64,000 bases of DNA from Hymenobacter algoricola (lineage in GTDB: Bacteria > Bacteroidota > Bacteroidia > Cytophagales > Hymenobacteraceae), in NCBI RefSeq assembly GCF_039539525.1, contig NZ_BAABDH010000036.1, positions 1 to 64,000 on the forward strand, given 5' to 3'. The notes under the pieces were generated by a model. That model was not told the origin of the DNA, did no database searches, and saw nothing but the letters and a program-made list of their open reading frames with translations. Shown here in pieces: positions 1 through 9,837 of the stretch; position 1 is the stretch's first letter; each line of letters opens with the position of its first letter. A program made the translations under genes and the position numbers.

Positions 1-106
1 CGGAATTTAAGGGTCGAAATTTTGCTGCACTTATAGTAGCGGTTAGCAGGCTGCATAACAGTAAGTTACGCCCATTCTCTTGACTTCTGCTTCCTAAGCC
101 CCTATA

Positions 107-658
107 TTATTCTGCCTTTACTACTGTATAATTGCCAATTGTGTCTATAGCTATTTCTTCTGGCTTACCTATATCTGTTAAAGGTATAGATATGCTATAT
201 TTTATATTGACCTTATTATTGGACAAAGATATTTTTCGATAAACGAGTTGGCCGTATTTTTTCAAATCGATATTTGTGAAAGACGGGAATTTTGATTTGT
301 CTATTGATATCGTGTTGCTTTTATCTCTGTATTTTAATTCAATGATATATTTGTAATCGTTTGCTTTGTAATATTCTATTTTATATATATTTACATATTT
401 TTTTGGTATATTTATTTTGTGTGTATACTCACTTTTTATTTTTATATTAAAAGGTATTTTACTTATTATAAACTGTGTATCAATATATATTGTTTGCTTA
501 TCTGTATTTTTTTGATCGTTGATTATTTGTGAAAAATCACCAGCAGGAGATGTGTCATCCAGATTTTCAGGTGGATTGTAGTTGTGGTGATCTTTGCTGT
601 CGGTGCAAGAACAATATGGTAAAAACGCAAATAGCAGTGTTTTTAGAAGAGTCTTCAT
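107..658 (-). CDS. small exported protein, candidate immunity protein for the adjacent RHS toxin
   Basis: A 183-residue protein that I do not recognise from any family. The first 20 residues form a short signal sequence followed by a Cys pair (PYCSC), so it may be a lipoprotein, although the lipobox is not canonical. The rest is rich in Lys, Ile, Asn and Tyr, alternates hydrophobic and polar residues, and looks beta-rich. Its start codon overlaps the stop of the preceding RHS gene by 4 bases, so the two are translationally coupled. Base composition is far more AT-rich than the rest of the window and matches the tip of the RHS gene. Position and export fit an immunity protein guarding the periplasm from a cell-wall hydrolase. 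This is inference from context; no immunity family is recognised. Confidence 0.7.
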   Translation of the reverse strand: MKTLLKTLLFAFLPYCSCTDSKDHHNYNPPENLDDTSPAGDFSQIINDQKNTDKQTIYIDTQFIISKIPFNIKIKSEYTHKINIPKKYVNIYKIEYYKANDYKYIIELKYRDKSNTISIDKSKFPSFTNIDLKKYGQLVYRKISLSNNKVNIKYSISIPLTDIGKPEEIAIDTIGNYTVVKAE

Positions 659-3600
659 TGCTTTGCTTTTGTTTTATTTGTTATGTTCCTATATATAAAT
701 TTGTTGAACTGCCCCATTGTTTGAATTTGTGTGCTATTATTAGCTTTTATATTTTGAGATGTGCTAACTTTATTTGGCTGAGAATCAGGTGCAGTATCCC
801 ATTTGTAATACCCGTTTACATGAGCGCCTGCCCCTGAGCTAGCACCTACATCATATGAAGCTTCGTTGGGACCAATGCCAGAAGAAGATTGAATATAATT
901 AACCTTTACTATATTTCCGCTGGCGTCTTTTTCTACGCTTTTGACAATGCCAGTATGATAAGCATATCCCTTATCGTACCTAAATGTTACGATATTTCCT
1001 GGTTGTACATCACCAATGTTCACTTCTTCTGCATTACTTTCAATATTCAATACTCCACTAGTCTTATCTCCGTGATTTGGGTTTTCCTCACCACCTGCCA
1101 CCACACTACCTGATACGAGTCCTGAACAGTCAACTTGTTCTCCTGGAGCTCCCTTTGCTCCCATTTTGTATTGGTTGCCGGCTTTCTTATTGTCAACATA
1201 TTCTTGTGCTTTAGCAACGGCGTTAGCTCTCTGTGTTGAATCAGCTCCACTTGGGTCAGCGTTAAGTAAAGGGTTGTTAGTATTCCATGAATAAGGGGAC
1301 TCATGCTCTTTTATAATCGGGTCAACTGAATTGAATCTTGCAATTTGTGGGTCATACAACCTGAATGGAGCATTGTACAGATTAAGGTTTAGTTCACGTT
1401 GAAGTTCAATGCCATTGTACTGGTACTTGTTCTCCGGCAGCTCACCTGCCCTATCTATCCCTACTAAGCTCAGGCCCCACGGATCATAGTTATTCTCTTG
1501 TATCACCAGACCCGGATTATATTTCACCTCCAGATCATCGAACAGCACGTCCGTGTCACTCTCGTTGCCGACGTAGGCTTTAATGTAGCCATCCGTGGGG
1601 GAAATTACTTGCAGGTGAAGAGGTTCGTAGTTGTTTTTAGCGCCAGCCGTGAGCTGCTGCGTCTGGGTATCCACCAGGACGGAATCGGCATTGAATACAA
1701 GCAGACGCATATAGCCTTGGGGGACGTGGTTAAGACGCTGCAGAGCAGGTACTAAAGCTACGCCAATTCCCATAAAAGGCAAGGGCCGCAACCTGGAGCG
1801 GGGCTCAGTCGTCGCAAGTGGCGAGACAGGCTGTTGGATAAAGCCCGCAGCTAGGCCCAGTACCGAAAGTAATCGGCCGTTAGGGCGCACCTCCTGTTGG
1901 TACATGCCGGAAGCTGTGACAATCACAGTATCACCCTGATGCACCCGAAGGGTTTTGAGGGGGCCGATTGACTGGCCTACGGCGGCATTCAGCCGAGCTA
2001 CGTAGGAGCCGGTCCGGGCCGCTGAGCCAGCCATAAAGCGGGTCGTAGTGATGCTCAAGTAGTCAAACTGCTGCTCTTCCCGCCGGGCGGTGTTGGCTGG
2101 AGTAGCCTCCATCGTCGCGCGATACACGGCGGAGTCACCGTTGCGGTAGGCTACCCGCAGATTGCCGAGGTGATCTTTGAGGCTGTACTCGCGCACAAAG
2201 CGCCGCTGCGGCTGCCCGGCTGGGTCAAGAATGGAGCACAATACGCGGCCTTCAGCGTGGGGGAAGAAGCGCAACGTGTCCTGCTCATACTGGAAGGGCC
2301 CCGCGTAATCAGTTTGCTGGACGGGCTTGCCCGTCTGGTACACGAGCTTGGCCACTTTCTGACCCGACGCAGCGTAGCGAAATACAATAGAATCATTGCC
2401 GAGCACGACGCGGTGGGGCAGGTTCAGATGGTTGTAGCGGATGCTGGTGATTCCCTTATTGCGGTCTAAGGTCAGGTTGCCGTTGGCGTCGTACTGGTAC
2501 TCGGCCGGCTGGTAAGTCTGGTGGTAAGAGCCATTATCCTGAAAGTCGCCCGCCAAGGCTGGTGCTCCAGCTACTGTTGGGCCATTGGTCTTTACGGCAT
2601 CATCGACGGCGAGCAAGCGGTTGCCGGTATATGTGTAAGCAAGCTGATCAATCGACCCGTATTGTCGAGGAGCGGTGCGGGAGGCTGGAGCCAGGAGCCC
2701 GCGGCGGCGCAAAGTCAGAATATTGCCATTCTCATCGTAACTCACAAAACGCAGCCCGTAGTTCTGCTTTTCGGCCGTCCAGATGCCGGCAGTGGTGCGC
2801 GCCACAAAGTCGCCCTGCAGCAGCCGGTTGCTGCCGTCATAGACGTAGCCGTAGGCACGGGTGGTCTGATCAGCTTTGCTGCGCCACTTCTGGCCGGTGA
2901 TATTGCCGTTGTATTGCTGGTAGCCGTTCGTAAAGCCATGGTCATAGTACAGCTCCATGCCCCACAGGTCAGTGGGGTCCTGCTGCTCAGCACCATTGAT
3001 ATGGGTCAGCCAACCACGGATATTATAGCGGTAATCGACGCTCTGATTCCCCAGCCCGAGGCGTTTTTGCTGTAACTGGCCCAACTCATTATAAGCCAGA
3101 GCTGCTATTACCACCGGTTGAGTTTCGCCGGAAAGCTGCTGAGCGGTGGTCAGGAGCCGGCCGGTATGATCATAGGTGTGGGTTTCCGTGATAGTAAGGG
3201 GCAGAGCGCCCGGGCGGGAATCGGAATGGACGGCGTAGGTTTTGAGGGTTTTACCCGCAAAATCCAGCTGGCTGGTTATAACGTCTTCTCCGCCCCGGCA
3301 GTTGGTGCTGCGAACCTGAACGGGCCGTCCCTGCTGGTCGTAAAAGGTCGTCGTCGTCAGCCAGGCGCCGGGCGCCGTTTCCGGCAGGTCCAGCACGCGG
3401 GCCCGGGTGCGGGTTACCTGGCCCACTACTCGCAGATCGGGCCGGGGCTGCTGGCCGGGAGCAAACTGGCTGTCATACTGCGAATCGTAAATAACATCGG
3501 CCTGGCCAGCGGCATCGTTGTCGAAGTTATAATCGTCGTAATCGGTCAGCGTGAGCCCCTGCGGCCGCGTGAAGGAACTCGTAGCCGACAGGGGAGGGTA

Positions 3601-6150
3601 GGCTTGGGCAAGCGTATAGTAGCAGTTGCTGGTAGGGGTCGTGGTGCGCACTTCAAACTGGAGGGTCGTTCGGTTGGCTTCAGCCTGTAAGGAGTCCTGC
3701 CGGGCATTGCGCGTACACAGCCCGGTGAGGATAGGGCGGCCCAGGGCATCATATTTTGTGAAGGCCCATTCCTGTCGCAGCCGCTGGGCAGCATCCTGAC
3801 TGAGAACAACCCGGTCAAGCCGATCATACACCAGCTGCGTTTCGCCGTCGGTGCCGGGAATGTGTTTGGCAATAAGACGGCCGCGGGCATCGTAGCGGTA
3901 GCGGAAAAGCAGCGGGCTCACGGCATCAGTCAACTGCCATTGGTAGACACGAAACTGGGCTACGGCTTTGGGTGGTACTACTACCCGGAGCCGGCCGAAG
4001 TCATCGTAAACGTAATAAGTATCCAGCCATTGGGTTGGGAGCGAGTTGCTGGTCCGGGACTGCGGGAGGGCGGTTTCCACCCGTTTGAGAATAGTCTGGC
4101 CCTGCTTGTTCTGAAACTCCGCGGTGCGGAAGCGATGCTCGTCCCGGGTTTCCTTTACCCACAAATCCCCGGCGGTGTAGCCTCCCAGCAAACCCAGATC
4201 AGTGGTTTGATTGTCGTTGTTGACCGTAAACTGACGAATGCCATCCGCCACCGTATTGGGCCGTTCCTGGTACGTCTGGATATGGTCAGTGGCTAGTTGC
4301 CAGGCTTCGCCCGGTGCGGCCTGGGCCAGAGGCCGGCCGAGGGGAGAGGGTTCAAATGCCGTTTCACTATATGGCACGCCCGTCCGGGCCAGGTTTTGGG
4401 TCGGTGCCCCGGGCCCGGCTGGCGCGTCATGATAAAACTCGTACTGCTCCCGGATTGCATTGGCCCGGTGTCGGTCCACGCTGCCCGTCGGGTTGGGGGA
4501 CGTGTAGGGCAAATAAGTCTTGGGTTGTCGGCCGAAGCCATCATACCCCGTGGGCTGCACAATATCCCGCCGCAACGGGGACTCCTGCCGCAGCACAGTC
4601 TGCATTGGCCGGCCCAGTCCGTCGGAGTAGTCAGTTTTGACCTGCACGGCCTCAACCGGTGCCTGGATAAGCTGGCTGACATCGGTGAAAGCCTGCCGGG
4701 CGGCGTAGGTGCGCACATAATTCAGCCCTGCTTCCGCGGGGTTTGAGGTAATCGGTGGGGCCAGCACATCGGTTGGCGGAAGAATCTGACTGCTTTCCAC
4801 CGGCAGGTTTTCGGCCAGTGGGGTATAGGGGAGGACATCCACGAAGCTGGATTGGGTGTACAGGCTTGGGTGGCCTTGTCCGGCATACGTTGAGGTTACC
4901 CGCTCATTCCACACGCGCAGGCGGTAGAACCCTTCCATTGCCGCAGTGGCCGGGCCCAGGGCCAGGGTGGTGTCCGTCTGGCCCGGTAGCTCAACCCAGG
5001 CCTGACCTACCTGCCGCTGCCACTGGTAGTGGTTGTAAGTACCCTTCATGCTGCGGTGCAGCACATGATGGGTGCCAGCCACAAAACGCAGTGTATCAGC
5101 CGGCTTCGTCTTCTGGGGCGCAAAGTCGAAAACAGGAATAAAGCAGCTGCCCGTTACCGGGTAGTTGATTTCCAGCGAGGCAAAGTCCAGGTGATTTTCA
5201 GCGATGCTGATAACCGGCGCGGCAGCCGTATTAGCGGCCCAGGAAGGCAGGCTGGTAAGCTGATTTTGGTAGGCGTACAGCGAGTAAAGCGCAGGAACTG
5301 CAGCCAGATAGTCAGGGAGGGCCCCGCTGAACTGATTGGCCTCCAGGTGCAGCCGGTGAATGTGCTGCCAAGCCTCCAAGCTCTTTGGTAGCAGACCGCT
5401 AAACTGATTGTGTCCCAGGAAGCAGTATTCCATACTTGTCATGCCGCCCAGGGAGGCCGGCAGCGCCCCATCAAGCTGGTTATGGCTCAGATCCAAAGTT
5501 CCCAACCGGCCAAGGCTGCCCCAGGCGTCCGGGATTGTTCCGGTGAGCTGATTATACGACAGGTTTAGCGAGTATAAGTTAGTTAGCTGCCCTAAGCTCG
5601 CTGGTAGCGGACCCGTCAGACGGTTGCCTTGTAAGATCACGTGATTCAGGCCCCGCGCAGCGCCGAGTGCCGGGGGAATAGGGCCGGTGAGGCGGCAGGA
5701 ATGGAGGTCCAGGGTGCTGAGTTCGGTTTGGCCCAGACCGGCCGGAATGACGCCCGTCAGCCCGGGATTCTCCGGCAGAGCGAAGTAGGAGAGCTTGGTC
5801 AGCATTCCCAGGCTGGCCGGCAGGTACCCGCGCAGCCCGTTCTTGCTCCGGAATAAGGCCACAATATCGCCTGAGAAGACAGCTATGCCCGGCCAGGCCG
5901 CCGCATCCTCTAAGGTGGCGCTGGCCCACGCCGCCTCGGTGGCGGGCCAGTGGCTGGCAGAGGCGGCGTCCGTCCAGTGCGGGCCATCGGTGGCATAATA
6001 GAACTGGCGTAGCACCCGCATTTCCGTAGAGTCGGGCACGAGCCCCTGGTAGCTCTGGGCACGCCCCGATGTGGCCGACAAGCACAGGCTGAATAGCAGC
6101 AGCAAGGCGCCGCAAAGCTGCCACTGCTGCGTATGGTATATGTTTTTCAT
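655..6150 (-). CDS. LRR-RHS repeat protein with C-terminal NlpC/P60-like domain (polymorphic toxin candidate)
   Basis: An 1831-residue secreted protein. Residues 1-31 are a Sec signal peptide ending GRAQ. Residues about 105-305 are leucine-rich repeats of the LTGxIPxxLGxLxxL plant type. Residues 345-430 look Ig-like (YHYQWQ-type strand, then GFYRLRVWNE). A DUF6443 head begins near 475 (NYVRTYAARQ), followed by YD repeats (YDDFGRL, YDRLDRV, YDANGNL) to about 1350. The RHS core ends with YDPQIARFNSVDP and NNPLLNADPSGAD near 1632. The remaining 200 residues resemble an NlpC/P60 peptidase: DCSGLV with candidate nucleophile C1675, and YHTGIV with H1732. RHS proteins of this kind carry exchangeable C-terminal toxins; a cell-wall amidopeptidase activity is inferred. 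The tip is clearly more AT-rich than the RHS body. Confidence 0.88.
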   Translation of the reverse strand: MKNIYHTQQWQLCGALLLLFSLCLSATSGRAQSYQGLVPDSTEMRVLRQFYYATDGPHWTDAASASHWPATEAAWASATLEDAAAWPGIAVFSGDIVALFRSKNGLRGYLPASLGMLTKLSYFALPENPGLTGVIPAGLGQTELSTLDLHSCRLTGPIPPALGAARGLNHVILQGNRLTGPLPASLGQLTNLYSLNLSYNQLTGTIPDAWGSLGRLGTLDLSHNQLDGALPASLGGMTSMEYCFLGHNQFSGLLPKSLEAWQHIHRLHLEANQFSGALPDYLAAVPALYSLYAYQNQLTSLPSWAANTAAAPVISIAENHLDFASLEINYPVTGSCFIPVFDFAPQKTKPADTLRFVAGTHHVLHRSMKGTYNHYQWQRQVGQAWVELPGQTDTTLALGPATAAMEGFYRLRVWNERVTSTYAGQGHPSLYTQSSFVDVLPYTPLAENLPVESSQILPPTDVLAPPITSNPAEAGLNYVRTYAARQAFTDVSQLIQAPVEAVQVKTDYSDGLGRPMQTVLRQESPLRRDIVQPTGYDGFGRQPKTYLPYTSPNPTGSVDRHRANAIREQYEFYHDAPAGPGAPTQNLARTGVPYSETAFEPSPLGRPLAQAAPGEAWQLATDHIQTYQERPNTVADGIRQFTVNNDNQTTDLGLLGGYTAGDLWVKETRDEHRFRTAEFQNKQGQTILKRVETALPQSRTSNSLPTQWLDTYYVYDDFGRLRVVVPPKAVAQFRVYQWQLTDAVSPLLFRYRYDARGRLIAKHIPGTDGETQLVYDRLDRVVLSQDAAQRLRQEWAFTKYDALGRPILTGLCTRNARQDSLQAEANRTTLQFEVRTTTPTSNCYYTLAQAYPPLSATSSFTRPQGLTLTDYDDYNFDNDAAGQADVIYDSQYDSQFAPGQQPRPDLRVVGQVTRTRARVLDLPETAPGAWLTTTTFYDQQGRPVQVRSTNCRGGEDVITSQLDFAGKTLKTYAVHSDSRPGALPLTITETHTYDHTGRLLTTAQQLSGETQPVVIAALAYNELGQLQQKRLGLGNQSVDYRYNIRGWLTHINGAEQQDPTDLWGMELYYDHGFTNGYQQYNGNITGQKWRSKADQTTRAYGYVYDGSNRLLQGDFVARTTAGIWTAEKQNYGLRFVSYDENGNILTLRRRGLLAPASRTAPRQYGSIDQLAYTYTGNRLLAVDDAVKTNGPTVAGAPALAGDFQDNGSYHQTYQPAEYQYDANGNLTLDRNKGITSIRYNHLNLPHRVVLGNDSIVFRYAASGQKVAKLVYQTGKPVQQTDYAGPFQYEQDTLRFFPHAEGRVLCSILDPAGQPQRRFVREYSLKDHLGNLRVAYRNGDSAVYRATMEATPANTARREEQQFDYLSITTTRFMAGSAARTGSYVARLNAAVGQSIGPLKTLRVHQGDTVIVTASGMYQQEVRPNGRLLSVLGLAAGFIQQPVSPLATTEPRSRLRPLPFMGIGVALVPALQRLNHVPQGYMRLLVFNADSVLVDTQTQQLTAGAKNNYEPLHLQVISPTDGYIKAYVGNESDTDVLFDDLEVKYNPGLVIQENNYDPWGLSLVGIDRAGELPENKYQYNGIELQRELNLNLYNAPFRLYDPQIARFNSVDPIIKEHESPYSWNTNNPLLNADPSGADSTQRANAVAKAQEYVDNKKAGNQYKMGAKGAPGEQVDCSGLVSGSVVAGGEENPNHGDKTSGVLNIESNAEEVNIGDVQPGNIVTFRYDKGYAYHTGIVKSVEKDASGNIVKVNYIQSSSGIGPNEASYDVGASSGAGAHVNGYYKWDTAPDSQPNKVSTSQNIKANNSTQIQTMGQFNKFIYRNITNKTKAKQ

Positions 6151-6204
6151 ACCCTACCGGATAACTGGTAAATGAGATAACAGGAGACAGAGAAGCCCGA
6201 TTGA

Positions 6205-9200
6205 CTAAGGCCGGCCGTAGTGATACTGCTGCTGGGTAAGCAGTTGGCCCTGGTCGTCGCGGGTGCGCAGCAAGCGCCCCAGGGCGTCATATTCATAGGT
6301 GGTGGTCCGCCCGCTGGCATCCGTCTGAGAGGTCTGGCCGCGGAGCGGGTCGTAGCTGTAGGTGGTCATTTGGGCGCCTACCGGCAGTAGCCGCACCTCA
6401 TCGAGCAGCGCCCCGACCGCCGTACTCACACTCACGGTATTGTGGTTAACCTGAATAGGTATCTGGTACCAGGACCACGGCCCCGTTTGCTGAATGGGAG
6501 GTGGTATTGGCTGCACCAGACCATCGGCCCACACCGTCGGGGTGGCGGTCGACCAGCAGCTGACTGTATAGGCCCCCGTCGGTATGTTGTGGCGCAGCAG
6601 GTACTCGCTCGGGCTTTGGGGAGCATAAGCCCGGCTGCCGGTGCGGCCACCCGCTACAACACGGTTGGGCGCGTACTGCCAGGTGCCGGGTACATTCCGC
6701 TCAAAGCTGGTGTAAGCTACGCGGTCGGCAGGCGCATGCCGAATTTCGCCCACGGGCTGCCTGGCCACCGGGTCCCAGAGGTAGCTGATCGGGTTGCCTT
6801 CCACCCGATGCAGCTCCGCTACCTGCCGGTCGGCATCGTAGTGGTCGACGGTCATGGTGGGCCGGTAGAAGGAATCGACAATCCAGCTACCGATTCTTAC
6901 GGCTGAGGGAGTGAAGTCCGTCCAGTGGCGGGGAGCGGGCAGCTGCAGGCTTAGCTGCCGCGCGGGCAAAACCACTCCGGGCGTGAGTATCCGGTATTCC
7001 GTCAGTGCTCCCTGGGTTACTACGGTGTCGGTAGCAGTGCGCCGGGTTGTGACCTGCTCAATAAGCTGGGCCACCGCATGGATTCGACCCAGTTCGGCCA
7101 GCGCCATGACCGGGGGCGCAACGATACCATTGAGAACCGGCACCAGTTCGTAGTCAGCAGCGTACCGAGAGCGGGTCTGCTGCCAACTACCATCGGCCAA
7201 GGACGTTTCCACCAAAGTGGGCTGCTGGTGGGTCAGGTTGTCGTAGCGGTAGCGCGTGATGGACAGCTGCTGCCGCGTGGTATCCCCTGGCTGGTAGCGG
7301 TAGTGCCGGGTCTGGCTCAGGTACGACCAGCCACAGTATTGCTCCGTATTCATGTAGGCAAATGGCCAGGCCCGGTCATCGGCCGTAAAGAGGGTCCCAT
7401 CGGTAAAGACTGCGTCGCGCATGCTGTGCAGCCCCACGATTTTTACCGTGTCCAGGTCGGTATACTCGTAGAGGGTTTTGGCTAGTAGCTGGTCGCCGGC
7501 CGCGCTGTTGGCGTACAGGCTTCGGGAAAGCAGATTGCCCCGTTTCCAGGAGGTCAGCACCTTGGGCGGATAAGGGGCGCCGTTCATGGTGGTTTCCTCG
7601 CTTACGGAGTAGCGGCTCACGGTTTTACCCGCGGTTTCGCCGGTGCTGGCACTATCTACTACGGTTATGGCCGAGTAAGCGACAACCTGATCCTGCCCCT
7701 CCAGCTCCCCCAGCGAGTTGGAGCTGACGGTGGTGTAGGTGACATTCAGAATGGAAGGTTGAGGGCAGACGACTGAGCCGTTGCTCGTGCAACCCGGCTC
7801 TCCCAGGCTCCTCATGCACACAACGTGGTTTCGCAGGAAGCGCGGAGGAACTGAGTTGACGAGGTAGCCGCTGCTTAACTGCTGCTCCGGGGCGTGGTAG
7901 TAGTAGTGCTTGATGGTGGCCGCAGCATTCGGGGCCGCTCGCATAAACTGTTCGCGCAGGCGCATTCCTCCCACCACCGCATCGCGCCACGCCATGGTAT
8001 GGCTGGTTTTCTCGTACGATAAATTGAGCGAAGCCACGTACGGCCCCCGGCACTGGGCCTCCAGGCGGTAAGTGTGGTTGGCCTCTAAGTCAACCGTCGT
8101 GGTGGTGTCACTCCCGCTCTGATCAAAGTATTTTTCCCATGTTCTAAGCACCGCTGCTGGTTGGCCCAGGGTGATATCGGTGATGATGATTTTCCCGTAA
8201 GCGTGTTTGGTAGTGCCAAAATACTCGGCGTCCCACCCCTTAAAATTAATATCTACCTGGCAGAGGACCCGGCTGACGGGGGTGGTAATCAGGAGGGTTT
8301 CGGGAGCCGTAAGCAGCGCGTCAGCGGTGGTCGGGCCGGACGCTTTCACCTGTTTCTCTTGCCGCGGATTACGAACCAGATAATACTCGGGCACAGTATT
8401 AGGCTCAAAAACAAAGCGGTGTTCACCACCGGCCGGATACCGGATCCGGTTCAGCATTCCCGCCTGCGCATGGTCCGGGTTGGGGCGCCGGTCGCCGCCG
8501 CCTACCCACACCAGGCCCTTGTAGGTCCGCGACTGAATCAGGGTAGTCGGGATAAGCTCGGGACCGGGAATGCCCGGGCGGCCATTGGCATAGCCCCAGT
8601 AGTCGCGCGGACCAGTCAGCCGGTCAGGCAGAGGCACGGTGCTGTACCCGAAAGCGTAGGGTGGCAGATGCTCGGGGCCGGCCTGGGTGGCAACAGAATC
8701 CAGGCGTAGACGCAGCGTGTTCTGCGCGTCGAAATGGCCGATGGTTTCCGGGTTGAAATAAGAGTGGTGGAAGGTGATTGTGCGCAAAGTGTCCTGCCCG
8801 TCGCGGGATACCACGTGGAGCGCCTGCAGGCGCGAGCCGTTGGTATCGAGTCGGGGCGCCACCACCAGCTCAACCCTGCCGCCTTTAAACACAATGCGCC
8901 GCAGCTGTTGAGCGTACTGGTGAGTCCGGATGAGTGGTATTTCGTGCGTATCATCCTGCGGATTGAAGCCGGCGGACTTGTCCTTGCCATCCAGCACCAT
9001 CTCCACCTTACTGACGTAGCTGACCTGCTGCTGCAGGATGTAGTTGACGAGGCCTGCCGGTTTGTACTCGAAACGGACGGTGTCAGCCTTATCGGCCGAA
9101 ACAATTCGACTCAGATTCCAGGCCGCTATCATTTTGCCCTTCTTCAGGTCGCTGCTGGAGCTGTACTCCCGGTCGCCAAAGAAGTATTGTACCCCAAGCT

Positions 9201-9837
9201 CGTCGGTTATTGTGAAAGAGGTGTCGCCCAATGCGACATCCAGCGGAGCCATGGGCGCGGTATGGTACTGGCCATCATTGCCCAGCATAAAGCAGCCGGC
9301 GCGTCCCTGGATGTTGTACGTATAGAGGTCGGGCTCATAATCCAGCTGGCCTTCCGCTATCCGGTCCAGCTTATAGTAATCCGCCGTAGGCTGCTTCCCA
9401 AGGCCCCCAAACAGACGCAGGTCGCTGCTGCGCGGCACGTTGGCAAAGTTCTGCCGGAAGCCCCCGGTTTTCTCGTCGGGGTTGCCCCGCACCACCCGGG
9501 TGATGGTACCTCCCGCGTTCAGGGCCCATCCCAGCCCCAGCCAGGAGGCTACATCCGTCACGCGCACCCCGGAAGCGTGGTAGCTGGCCGCCACCGATAC
9601 GGCGAGCTGGCCGCTGCGGCCTTCGTACAGCGGCAGGGAAATGCCGGGCGTGCCCGACGCTTCGTTTACGGGCATCAGAGCGTAGCGCTCCAGCGCCGCC
9701 GCATTGGGCGAAGACGGCATCCGAACAGGAAAAGCCGCCACCGTGGCCAAGTCAGGCTCTTTCTGAGCACTGACTTGACCGAAGCAGGAATAGGTAGTGG
9801 CTACCAGCAACAACAGCAGGAGTAATCGTGGTTTCAT
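6205..9837 (-). CDS. RHS/YD-repeat secreted protein, companion of the LRR-RHS protein
   Basis: About 1210 residues starting MKPRLLLLLLL; an in-frame Met 7 codons upstream (9858) is possible, but the chosen start puts the signal peptide at the N-terminus. The mature protein opens with the head typical of Bacteroidota RHS partners (GISLPLYEG, SYHASGVRV, WLGLGWALNAGG, about residues 60-110). A long beta-rich middle follows, and the protein ends with YD repeats (TTTYEYDALGRLL) without any RHS core or toxin tip. The stop lies 55 bases before the LRR-RHS gene, so the two are probably one transcript. It may be the first half of a split RHS shell or a separate surface protein; the sequence does not decide. 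Confidence 0.8.
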   Translation of the reverse strand: MKPRLLLLLLLVATTYSCFGQVSAQKEPDLATVAAFPVRMPSSPNAAALERYALMPVNEASGTPGISLPLYEGRSGQLAVSVAASYHASGVRVTDVASWLGLGWALNAGGTITRVVRGNPDEKTGGFRQNFANVPRSSDLRLFGGLGKQPTADYYKLDRIAEGQLDYEPDLYTYNIQGRAGCFMLGNDGQYHTAPMAPLDVALGDTSFTITDELGVQYFFGDREYSSSSDLKKGKMIAAWNLSRIVSADKADTVRFEYKPAGLVNYILQQQVSYVSKVEMVLDGKDKSAGFNPQDDTHEIPLIRTHQYAQQLRRIVFKGGRVELVVAPRLDTNGSRLQALHVVSRDGQDTLRTITFHHSYFNPETIGHFDAQNTLRLRLDSVATQAGPEHLPPYAFGYSTVPLPDRLTGPRDYWGYANGRPGIPGPELIPTTLIQSRTYKGLVWVGGGDRRPNPDHAQAGMLNRIRYPAGGEHRFVFEPNTVPEYYLVRNPRQEKQVKASGPTTADALLTAPETLLITTPVSRVLCQVDINFKGWDAEYFGTTKHAYGKIIITDITLGQPAAVLRTWEKYFDQSGSDTTTTVDLEANHTYRLEAQCRGPYVASLNLSYEKTSHTMAWRDAVVGGMRLREQFMRAAPNAAATIKHYYYHAPEQQLSSGYLVNSVPPRFLRNHVVCMRSLGEPGCTSNGSVVCPQPSILNVTYTTVSSNSLGELEGQDQVVAYSAITVVDSASTGETAGKTVSRYSVSEETTMNGAPYPPKVLTSWKRGNLLSRSLYANSAAGDQLLAKTLYEYTDLDTVKIVGLHSMRDAVFTDGTLFTADDRAWPFAYMNTEQYCGWSYLSQTRHYRYQPGDTTRQQLSITRYRYDNLTHQQPTLVETSLADGSWQQTRSRYAADYELVPVLNGIVAPPVMALAELGRIHAVAQLIEQVTTRRTATDTVVTQGALTEYRILTPGVVLPARQLSLQLPAPRHWTDFTPSAVRIGSWIVDSFYRPTMTVDHYDADRQVAELHRVEGNPISYLWDPVARQPVGEIRHAPADRVAYTSFERNVPGTWQYAPNRVVAGGRTGSRAYAPQSPSEYLLRHNIPTGAYTVSCWSTATPTVWADGLVQPIPPPIQQTGPWSWYQIPIQVNHNTVSVSTAVGALLDEVRLLPVGAQMTTYSYDPLRGQTSQTDASGRTTTYEYDALGRLLRTRDDQGQLLTQQQYHYGRP

